A stretch of 13,100 nt of DNA from Candidatus Latescibacterota bacterium (lineage in GTDB: Bacteria; Latescibacterota; UBA2968; UBA8231). Of this stretch, positions 8,394 to 13,100 are shown in pieces (positions within the stretch are counted from its first letter, which is position 1; each line of letters begins with the position of its first letter). The stretch lies in contig JAJDYK010000076.1 in NCBI GenBank assembly GCA_022825185.1, forward strand, positions 1-13,100. The letters run 5' to 3'. The translations under genes and the position numbers were made by a program. The notes beneath the pieces are model-generated. The model saw only the letters and a list, made by a program, of their open reading frames with translations. It was not told the DNA's origin and made no database searches.

Positions 8394-9454
8394 GCGTATT
8401 CGTTTTCGTCGATACTGAGTTGCTCCGCCGTTTTTCGCAGATCCGCCAGCGTCACGCGATTGAGCGGGATTCCTTTCTCGCGGTATTCAACGCGGCGAAT
8501 CGCTTCTAGTTCGCCTGGGGCGTACACTTGGTCGAAACCGGGAGCGAGTCGGCAGTCGTGAATCTGCTGGATGGCGGCATCTACTCTCGACTTGAAGCGT
8601 TCGATATTTTCGAAAGAGGCGATGTGGATAGCGGCGACGAAGTGGCCGTCTGCGCCGGGAATTGGCCCGTCTTCAATGTTTCCCAGTTCGGTCCCGTAGC
8701 TAGCGCCGGAAAGCATGGACGAAAGGATGCCCATGATCATCGCCAGTCCGGCTCCTTTGAAGCCTCCGATGGGGGCTAGCAGGCCGTCGATTGCCACCTT
8801 GGGATCGGTCGTCGGTTGGCCTTCCCGGTCTAGTGCCCATCCTCCGTGTAGGCGCATTCCCTTCTGTTCGTAGATGCGGATCTTTCCGTGGGAAGATCCG
8901 CTGAACGCGGCGTCGTACACAATGGGAGACATTTCCCCTGCTGGTACGGAGATCGCGATCGGATTGATGCCCAAGAGCCGCTCGGCACCTCCCCAAGGTG
9001 CCATCGTTGGGAGTGCGTTGGTGGTCGCGATGCCGAGCATGTCGTGCGGCAGCGCCATGCGGGCGAAATACGCCATGGCACCGCAGTGATTGCTGCCGCG
9101 AATGGCTCCGGCGGCGATGCCAGTTTTCGCTGCCTTGTCGATCACCTTCCGCATGGCCAAGGCCGCGCCGAGCTGTCCCATTGAATTGCGTCCATCTACG
9201 ATGACGAACGAGGGACCTTCGCGGACGACTTCGGGCTTGGCGGTCGGGTTCACGCCTTTAACTGTCAGCTTCTCCGCGTACTCGGGCACCCGTATGACGC
9301 CGTGCGAGTGGGTTCCGCATAGATCCGCGTCCACGAGCGAATCGGCCAATAGAGCGGCGTCCGCTTGGGACATGCCGCACCGCTCGAAAACGGCGACGAC
9401 TAGTTCCAGTAATTCTTCTGCATTAACGCGAATTTCGTCGTCCAACTTGCTCAT
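8384..9454 (-). CDS. Ldh2/MdhA-type NAD(P)-dependent 2-hydroxyacid dehydrogenase
   Basis: A 356-residue enzyme of the malate/L-lactate/ureidoglycolate dehydrogenase family (COG2055 type), which has its own fold unlike classical LDH. It oxidises a 2-hydroxyacid with NAD(P)+, or the reverse. Family signatures run in order: DLCGTHSHGVIRVP (44-57, H49 and H51), RGSNHCGAMAYFA (119-131, H123), TMAPWGGAERLLGINPIAIS (150-169) and GGFKGAGLAMIMGILS (230-245). The frame stays open upstream to 9646, but that part is low-complexity, lies over the SDR gene and lacks family similarity. The ATG at 9454 follows the SDR stop (9458-9456) by one base, with AAAGG just before it, so it is chosen. Typical substrates are malate, lactate, 2,3-diketogulonate or sugar-derived hydroxyacids. 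Confidence 0.93.
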   Translation of the reverse strand: MSKLDDEIRVNAEELLELVVAVFERCGMSQADAALLADSLVDADLCGTHSHGVIRVPEYAEKLTVKGVNPTAKPEVVREGPSFVIVDGRNSMGQLGAALAMRKVIDKAAKTGIAAGAIRGSNHCGAMAYFARMALPHDMLGIATTNALPTMAPWGGAERLLGINPIAISVPAGEMSPIVYDAAFSGSSHGKIRIYEQKGMRLHGGWALDREGQPTTDPKVAIDGLLAPIGGFKGAGLAMIMGILSSMLSGASYGTELGNIEDGPIPGADGHFVAAIHIASFENIERFKSRVDAAIQQIHDCRLAPGFDQVYAPGELEAIRRVEYREKGIPLNRVTLADLRKTAEQLSIDENEYAWL

Positions 9455-9455
9455 C

Positions 9456-10289
9456 CTACCTTTCTTGCGCCGCCTGTGTAATCGCCGCGATTTTGTCGGC
9501 AAAGCGCACTTGGCTGTCGTCTTGGGGCGCGTAGCCGATCGCGCGCCGGGCGTTGGCCAAGCTCCAGAAGTTGTGCGCGTTGCCGCTGATGCCGTAGAAG
9601 ATCTGGAAAGGCACGCCGTTGGCGTCGCGGATGTCTTCGGTCTCAATGCTTTTGACTACCAGTTGCACTTGGTCGCGCACGCTCAGATAGGCTCCCAAGC
9701 CTCGGTGCATTTTCTGTAGATCGTTGCCGCAGCCGTCAATGTCGGTCTCGCGGGGACCGCCGATGCGCAACTGCACATTTTCTAGGGCAGGTCCCTCCTT
9801 GCCGCAAGCGAACATAAAGCCCAGCAGTTCATACGACGCCTTGGCCCAGCCGTAAAAATTGTCTGACAGCGGCAGCATGTCGGGCGTGACAAAGTCCATG
9901 TGTCCCGACCAGATCAGATTTTCGTAGTAATCGGCTGCGTGATTGGAGCTGACGATCACGGCGCGCCGCACGCCCTCGTCTTGGCAGACTCGGTACACGT
10001 TGTGGGCCATGGCAACATTGTCGGCCTCGTTCCAGAAGCGCTGTTCGCCCTGCCCAGTTCGGACAAAGCCGCAGTGGACTACCGCGTCGGCATCTCTGAA
10101 GTATTCCCGGTAGGCATCGCGGTCTTTCTCCAGCAGATTGGCGATGTGGACTCCTGCCACCTCTTCACCTTGGCGGTTGGTTGTTTTTACGTCCAGTAGA
10201 ACGGTTTCGTAGCGTTCCTTTAGGGCGGGCAACATGCGACCGGCGACGTATCCGGCGGCACCGGTGACGACGATTTTGCGTTTAGACAT
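9456..10289 (-). CDS. Uronate-dehydrogenase-like NAD-dependent SDR
   Basis: A 277-residue extended SDR. The Rossmann motif is TGAAGYVA (9-16), with Ala where the third glycine usually sits. VIVSSNHAADYY (111-122) and YGWAK (146-150) give the Ser-Tyr-Lys triad. SSNH together with the short length recalls uronate dehydrogenases, which oxidise glucuronate or galacturonate to an aldarolactone; other NAD-dependent sugar epimerase/dehydratases are possible. It is the first gene of the four-gene operon, with AGGAAGG a few bases before the ATG. The next gene begins one base after its stop. I would call the family with confidence and the uronate activity only tentatively. Confidence 0.87.
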   Translation of the reverse strand: MSKRKIVVTGAAGYVAGRMLPALKERYETVLLDVKTTNRQGEEVAGVHIANLLEKDRDAYREYFRDADAVVHCGFVRTGQGEQRFWNEADNVAMAHNVYRVCQDEGVRRAVIVSSNHAADYYENLIWSGHMDFVTPDMLPLSDNFYGWAKASYELLGFMFACGKEGPALENVQLRIGGPRETDIDGCGNDLQKMHRGLGAYLSVRDQVQLVVKSIETEDIRDANGVPFQIFYGISGNAHNFWSLANARRAIGYAPQDDSQVRFADKIAAITQAAQER

Positions 10290-10383
10290 GGGGCCTTCCT
10301 AAGCTGTGGGTTTTGTTGAAAGTTCAAGTCAAGCAACGGCTAAAGCGATTGCTTCAGTATCGGGTGTCTTAGGAGCCATAAAG

Positions 10384-10396
10384 GGCCTTTTAGGCC
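10384..10396. other. Small perfect hairpin in the 10290-10545 spacer
   Basis: GGCCT-TTT-AGGCC forms a 5-bp stem with a 3-base loop between the divergent operon and antitoxin genes. No T run follows on either strand, so it is not called a terminator. Apart from this and the antitoxin control region, I see no gene in the spacer; I could not find a convincing promoter for the minus-strand operon. Confidence 0.25.
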
Positions 10397-10468
10397 GCTA
10401 GGTCAAGTCGCGGAGGATACCTTGATCACCACTATGACGAGCAGTGCGCCGTTTACGCCCCCTGTCTC

Positions 10469-10497
10469 TTGACCAGCAGAGTATGCTCGCATATGAT
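10469..10497 (+). promoter_or_regulatory. Sigma70-type promoter of the antitoxin gene
   Basis: TTGACC (10469-10474), a 17-bp spacer and TATGAT (10492-10497) match the -35 and -10 consensus at five of six positions each. Transcription would start near 10504, about 40 bases before the TTG start. The -10 box lies inside the palindrome listed next, as expected of a self-repressed toxin-antitoxin promoter. Confidence 0.7.
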
Positions 10498-10507
10498 GAG
10501 ATCATAT
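10491..10507. promoter_or_regulatory. Palindromic operator over the -10 box
   Basis: ATATGAT-GAG-ATCATAT: perfect 7-bp arms with a 3-bp centre, covering the -10 box and the expected transcription start. Ribbon-helix-helix antitoxins bind such short inverted repeats as paired dimers and repress their own operon. Autoregulation by the adjacent antitoxin is inferred from position and family. Confidence 0.6.
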
Positions 10508-10532
10508 CGCCATCAGGTATTCGTTGCATTTC

Positions 10533-10539
10533 AAGGAGG
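10533..10539 (+). promoter_or_regulatory. Strong SD site that decides a TTG start
   Basis: AAGGAGG is a full anti-16S match, six bases before the TTG at 10546. It favours TTG over the in-frame ATG at 10567 (27 bases away) and rules out the longer upstream reading from 10444, which would run through the promoter and operator. Confidence 0.75.
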
Positions 10540-10545
10540 TGCTCC

Positions 10546-10818
10546 TTGGCAGATGTTCCGAAGAGCATGACCCTGCGTGGGCTGGATCCCCAGCTTGTCG
10601 CCAAGTTGAGGGAGGTAGCCGAGCGAGAAGGCAAGAGCGTGAATCAGACAGCGCTGGACGCCCTGCGCAAGCAGTTCGGATTGGACCGATCTCGTCGGTT
10701 CACCGAAGTCTATCGAGACTTGGATCACCTGTTTGGACGTTGGGACGAAGACGAGTTCGCCCGGATTCAGCAGAAGATCGATTCCGAGCGGCGCATTGAT
10801 CCAGAACTATGGCAGTGA
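10546..10818 (+). CDS. Ribbon-helix-helix antitoxin (VapB/CopG-like), apparently orphaned
   Basis: A 90-residue antitoxin. The N-terminal ribbon-helix-helix DNA-binding fold is SMTLRGLD (strand), then LVAKLREVAEREGKS (helix A) and VNQTALDALRKQFG (helix B), about residues 7-45. The tail (about 55-90; DLDHLFGRWDEDEF and ERRIDPELWQ) resembles the toxin-neutralising tail of antitoxins paired with PIN-domain toxins. The start is a TTG with a full SD site. The stop (10816-10818) overlaps the toxin ATG at 10809, the usual coupled arrangement. Promoter, operator and reading frame are all intact although the toxin is reduced to a fragment, so the protein may still be made and bind its own operator or related ones. 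Confidence 0.82.
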   Translation: MADVPKSMTLRGLDPQLVAKLREVAEREGKSVNQTALDALRKQFGLDRSRRFTEVYRDLDHLFGRWDEDEFARIQQKIDSERRIDPELWQ

Positions 10819-10904
10819 ATGCGTTTCTGATCGATACCGACATCTACTCGCACGCCATGCGCGCAGAATCGGCTCACTTAGCAGGAGAACAATGTGATTC
10901 GTAA
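10809..10904 (+). pseudogene. Truncated PIN-domain (VapC-like) toxin
   Basis: The ATG at 10809 overlaps the antitoxin stop in another frame and encodes MAVNAFLIDTDIYSHAMR followed by 13 unrelated-looking residues and a TAA at 10902-10904, 31 codons in all. FLIDTDIYSHAMR is the first strand and helix of a VapC-type PIN ribonuclease, including the first metal-binding Asp (D9). A full toxin is about 130 residues, so three of the four acidic residues and most of the fold are missing. The other two forward frames stop soon after 10865 and show no obvious PIN continuation before the next gene's end at 10946. This points to a deletion rather than a single frameshift. Confidence 0.72.
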
Positions 10905-10945
10905 CGATCGGCGCGACTGCTTCGTCGGGTTTCTATCGGACGCGG

Positions 10946-11755
10946 CTACACTTCTAACACAGGACGTTCCAACCGTGCGTGATAGGGCGGTTCGAGGACT
11001 TTGCGCTGCTCGTCGGTCATTAGGGCGAGCATTTCTTCGGACCAGTTGTGGGGTACGTAGGCGAGGTTGCCCGGCGAGAAGCGGAAGAGGGCAGTGCGGC
11101 GGTCGTGGTCGGCGGTCCAAGGCAGGGTGCCGTGCGTGGTGGCCTCGGTGAATATGATGCAGTCGCCGGCATTGCAGATAATCGGCTTGATGAATTCGCG
11201 GTACGCCTCGCCGCGTCGGAGTGCCATCGGGCAGGGATAGTTGCCCTTGTGGCTGCCGGGGATCAAGCACAAGCCCCCGTCTCCTTCGCGCACGTCCGCG
11301 AGCTGGTAGGCGGCCACGGTCAGGCCGTTGTGCATTTTGCCGTCTTTGAAAATGTAGTACTGGTGGCGGTCAAAGCCGGGGCCGGACGATCCGTGCAGGA
11401 GGTGGCCCTCGGCCCCTTTGCGCATGGTGATGATGCCTAAATTGTGATCGAGGCGGAAGCCGGTGCCCAAAATCTCGTGCAGAAACGGCACCACCTTGGG
11501 GTTGACCAGCATGTCGCGGAAGGGGCGGCCATGCGGGTCGGGCCACGATAGCGCGCCGCCGAGGTCGCCGCGGCCGGTCACGCCTTCGAGCGCCTTGGAG
11601 CCGGCCGATAGCGACAGCTCGCCCGTGCGCTCGTGGATCTGATCGGCATGGCGGTCAATAGCCTCGTTGGCCAGCGCGATGTCCTCGGCCGACAAGACGT
11701 TGGGCACGACGATGTAGCCGTTGAGGTCAAAAAAATACTTTTCGTCTTCGTTCAT
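10946..11755 (-). CDS. PhyH-family dioxygenase-like protein with HGS in place of HxD
   Basis: A 269-residue PhyH-family protein. It begins KYFFDLNGYIVVPNVLSAEDI, the usual opening helix and strand. The proximal iron site reads H121-G122-S123 instead of H-x-D. The distal His208 (TTHGTLPW) and Arg219/Arg220 are kept. IPGSHKGNY (165-173) and the KDGKMHNGLTV segment (137-147) line up with the protein at 3949-4734, so the two belong to one subfamily. GGAGG about nine bases before the ATG supports the start. A good extended -10 promoter lies just upstream, and the plus-strand PhyH gene diverges 73 bases away. Catalysis (hydroxylation, halogenation or none) is open. The 41 bases between its stop and the toxin remnant show no terminator. 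Confidence 0.88.
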   Translation of the reverse strand: MNEDEKYFFDLNGYIVVPNVLSAEDIALANEAIDRHADQIHERTGELSLSAGSKALEGVTGRGDLGGALSWPDPHGRPFRDMLVNPKVVPFLHEILGTGFRLDHNLGIITMRKGAEGHLLHGSSGPGFDRHQYYIFKDGKMHNGLTVAAYQLADVREGDGGLCLIPGSHKGNYPCPMALRRGEAYREFIKPIICNAGDCIIFTEATTHGTLPWTADHDRRTALFRFSPGNLAYVPHNWSEEMLALMTDEQRKVLEPPYHARLERPVLEV

Positions 11756-11781
11756 CTTGACGTTCCTCCGGGAGTGGGTCT

Positions 11782-11810
11782 AGTATAGCAGTACGCAATT
11801 GCTTGGGCAA
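11782..11810 (-). promoter_or_regulatory. Extended -10 promoter of the HGS-type PhyH gene
   Basis: Read on the minus strand: TTGCCC (11810-11805), a 17-bp spacer and TATACT (11787-11782), preceded by TGC as an extended -10 TGn element. Transcription would begin near 11775, leaving a leader of about 20 bases that contains the GGAGG site. The -35 end lies only 18 bases from the ATG of the divergent PhyH gene, so the two genes' control regions must overlap. Confidence 0.62.
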
Positions 11811-11828
11811 CCGAGAATGAGAGGGTTT

Positions 11829-12671
11829 ATGGACGCTGAGATAAAGGAAAAAGTGGATCAATTGCGCCGCGAGGGTTGGTGCCTGTTGGAGCGGATTATT
11901 CCGGAGGACGCCATAGACCGAGTGCGGGCGCACGCGCAAGAAGCGCATGAAAAGGCGCAGCAGGACTACGAGGCTATGGGCGGGCACATCGGGCGGCAGA
12001 CCGGCCCAAACGGCGAGCCGGGGATTTGCCTGATCGCGTATTTGCCGGAGTTTGCGCCGTATCTGGGCGACGAGCGTTTGTTGGGGGTGGCGCAGGTGGT
12101 TTTTGGCGGGCACGTGCGGATTGCGCAGACCGAGTTTAAGACGCAAGTGCCCAACCGCGAGGACTTGGACTGGCGCGGCTTTCACTCGGATTGGCCGCAC
12201 GACCTGACCGACAGGGACTTCGCTGGCAGAGTGGCGCAGCCCTTCCCGAATGTGACTATGCAGCTATCGGTGCTGTGGATGCTGTCGCCGTTTGGGCCAG
12301 AGACGGGCGGGACGTGGGTGGTGCCGCGCAGTCACCGCGATCCGCTCAACCCGCGAATGCACCAGACGCCCGAAGGGCTGGAAGAGCGGATTGACCAGTT
12401 CAAGCCGATTCGCGGGGAGATTCAGGTCGTCGGCCCGGAGGGCAGTGCGCTGGTGATGGACAGTCGGATCTGGCATTCGACTGCGGCGAACCCCAGCCCG
12501 GAGCCGAGGGTGGCGATCATCACGCGCTATTGTCCGTGGTGGTTGAGCGTGGAATTTGGCGGGCGCAACAATGCGATTGTGCCGAGGGAGGCGTACGAGG
12601 CTCTGCCGGAGACGGTCAAGCCGCTCTATCGGCATCGGGCCGAGGGGGAGGTGGATGCGTTTCGGGCCTAA
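11829..12671 (+). CDS. PhyH-family Fe(II)/2-oxoglutarate dioxygenase with canonical iron site
   Basis: A 280-residue phytanoyl-CoA-dioxygenase-family protein. Its facial triad is complete: H119-S120-D121 (FHSDWPHD) and distal His216 (IWHSTAANP), with the 2-oxoglutarate-binding Arg227 eleven residues on. GGTWVVPRSHR (160-170) is the usual strand before the distal His. It should hydroxylate a small substrate using O2 and 2-oxoglutarate in the cytoplasm; bacterial members act on many metabolites, so no substrate is offered. The frame also allows starts at TTG 11799 and ATG 11817. ATG 11829 is preferred because GAGAGGG lies just upstream and the domain begins soon after it. The TAA overlaps the stop of the convergent Rrf2 gene. 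Confidence 0.9.
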   Translation: MDAEIKEKVDQLRREGWCLLERIIPEDAIDRVRAHAQEAHEKAQQDYEAMGGHIGRQTGPNGEPGICLIAYLPEFAPYLGDERLLGVAQVVFGGHVRIAQTEFKTQVPNREDLDWRGFHSDWPHDLTDRDFAGRVAQPFPNVTMQLSVLWMLSPFGPETGGTWVVPRSHRDPLNPRMHQTPEGLEERIDQFKPIRGEIQVVGPEGSALVMDSRIWHSTAANPSPEPRVAIITRYCPWWLSVEFGGRNNAIVPREAYEALPETVKPLYRHRAEGEVDAFRA

Positions 12672-13100
12672 GCCGATATATCGAGTAGAGCTTCTTCGTC
12701 GGCCAAGGCGTAGCCTTGTTCCAGCAGGTCGGCGAGAGTTGTACGCGATAAAATTTGATCCACGGCCTGCTGCACTTGTCCCCACAGCGCGCGCACTGAA
12801 CACGCGGTGAGCGAGTGCGTGCAGCAATCCGCGCTACCGGCGAAGTGATCGCAGAAGCCATCGTCAAAGAGGCGACCGCCTAGCGTGGCGAGCGCGTCGG
12901 CCACGGCGATTTGGTGGGGAGGCTTGGCGAGGGCGTAGCCGCCTTGCTGGCCGCGGGCGCTTGCCACAAAGCCGCCCTGCCGGAGAATGCGCAAGAGCTT
13001 GGCGACATTGTGATGGGTGATCCCCTCGGCTTGGCTGATTTCCGGGATGGTCAGGCTGCCGGGGGTCTGGCGGGCCAGTTGCAAGAGGCAGCGCAAGCCG
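12668..13100 (-). CDS. Rrf2-family regulator with probable Fe-S cluster (5' end outside the window)
   Basis: At least 143 codons of an Rrf2-family (IscR/NsrR/SufR-like) repressor. A TTG at 13096 could be read as a start, but the codon before it is Gly, and GLRCLLQLAR matches the inner part of helix 1, so roughly ten residues are probably off the window. The winged helix is clear: SLTIPEISQAEGITHHNVAKL (recognition helix), then ARGQQGGYALAKP (wing). Counting from that TTG, Cys82, Cys91, Cys92 and Cys99 form C-x8-CC-x6-C, a likely Fe-S ligand set spaced differently from the C-x5-C-x5-C of IscR and NsrR. The ending RALWGQVQQAVDQILSRTTLADLL is typical of the SufR/IscR-like branch. It probably senses Fe-S status, redox or NO; targets may lie upstream, beyond 13100. 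Confidence 0.88.
   Translation of the reverse strand, partial: GLRCLLQLARQTPGSLTIPEISQAEGITHHNVAKLLRILRQGGFVASARGQQGGYALAKPPHQIAVADALATLGGRLFDDGFCDHFAGSADCCTHSLTACSVRALWGQVQQAVDQILSRTTLADLLEQGYALADEEALLDISA

Noticed and set aside
9455..9646. N-terminal extension of the Ldh2 gene by 64 codons.
   Set aside because: The added residues are low-complexity Arg/Ser/Thr/Pro, lie antiparallel to nothing but fully inside the SDR gene in another frame of the same strand, and precede the family's natural start; ATG 9454 has its own SD-like site.
9090..9719. Plus-strand open frame of 209 codons.
   Set aside because: Opposite the Ldh2 and SDR genes, both with full family motifs; biased composition and no domain.
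10444..10545. Longer antitoxin reading from 10444.
   Set aside because: It would place coding sequence over a near-consensus promoter and its operator, and the extra residues have no antitoxin similarity; TTG 10546 has a full SD site.
10894..11151. GTG-start plus-strand frame preceded by AGGAGA, possibly a continuation or replacement of the toxin.
   Set aside because: Nearly all of it lies opposite the PhyH gene, the sequence is Arg/Cys/Gly-rich and shows no PIN residues; the ATG at 10892 is followed directly by a stop.
12264..12827. Minus-strand open frame of 187 codons.
   Set aside because: Overlaps the complete PhyH gene and the Rrf2 gene in other frames; Arg/Pro-rich with no motif.
1..13100. 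CRISPR arrays, tRNA or rRNA genes, insertion sequences.
   Set aside because: No regularly spaced repeats, cloverleaf-like genes, transposase reading frames or terminal inverted repeats were seen on reading both strands.

Overview
The window is bacterial DNA with dense genes, short gaps, overlapping starts and stops, and good Shine-Dalgarno (SD) sites. It holds a sulfatase, a family 4 glycosidase, three phytanoyl-CoA-dioxygenase-like (PhyH) proteins, a Gfo/Idh/MocA oxidoreductase and several NAD(P) dehydrogenases. That mix is typical of carbohydrate-degrading lineages such as Planctomycetota, Poribacteria or Latescibacterota. This placement is an inference from gene content; there is no rRNA or other marker gene to test it. 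Base composition drifts from clearly AT-richer on the left (about 1.5-5 kb) to GC-rich on the right (about 11-12.7 kb).

Layout. 1-1464: possible tail of an upstream gene, then a plus-strand sulfatase without a signal peptide. 4734-1517 (minus): a three-gene operon of PhyH dioxygenase, GH4 glycosidase and SDR dehydrogenase. 4735-5007: divergent spacer rich in small inverted repeats, with a promoter candidate for the plus-strand DASS/SLC13 anion transporter (5008-6426). 10289-6481 (minus): a tightly coupled four-gene operon of uronate-dehydrogenase-like SDR, Ldh2-type dehydrogenase, MBL-fold hydrolase and Gfo/Idh/MocA oxidoreductase. 10469-10904 (plus): a toxin-antitoxin remnant with intact promoter, operator and antitoxin, but a PIN toxin cut to 31 codons. 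11755-10946 (minus) and 11829-12671 (plus): two divergent PhyH genes either side of a 73-bp gap. 12668-13100 (minus): an Rrf2-family regulator running off the window, its stop codon overlapping that of the preceding gene.

How it may work together (inference): the left half looks like catabolism of sulfated or glycosidic carbohydrates, with sulfate ester removal, NAD-dependent glycoside cleavage and organic anion transport. The four-gene operon looks like a sugar or sugar-acid oxidation route, possibly oxidation to a lactone, ring opening and further oxidation. The most unusual points are the two PhyH proteins whose HxD iron motif reads HAG and HGS, while the third in the same window keeps HSD, and the antitoxin kept with a complete control region beside a decayed toxin.
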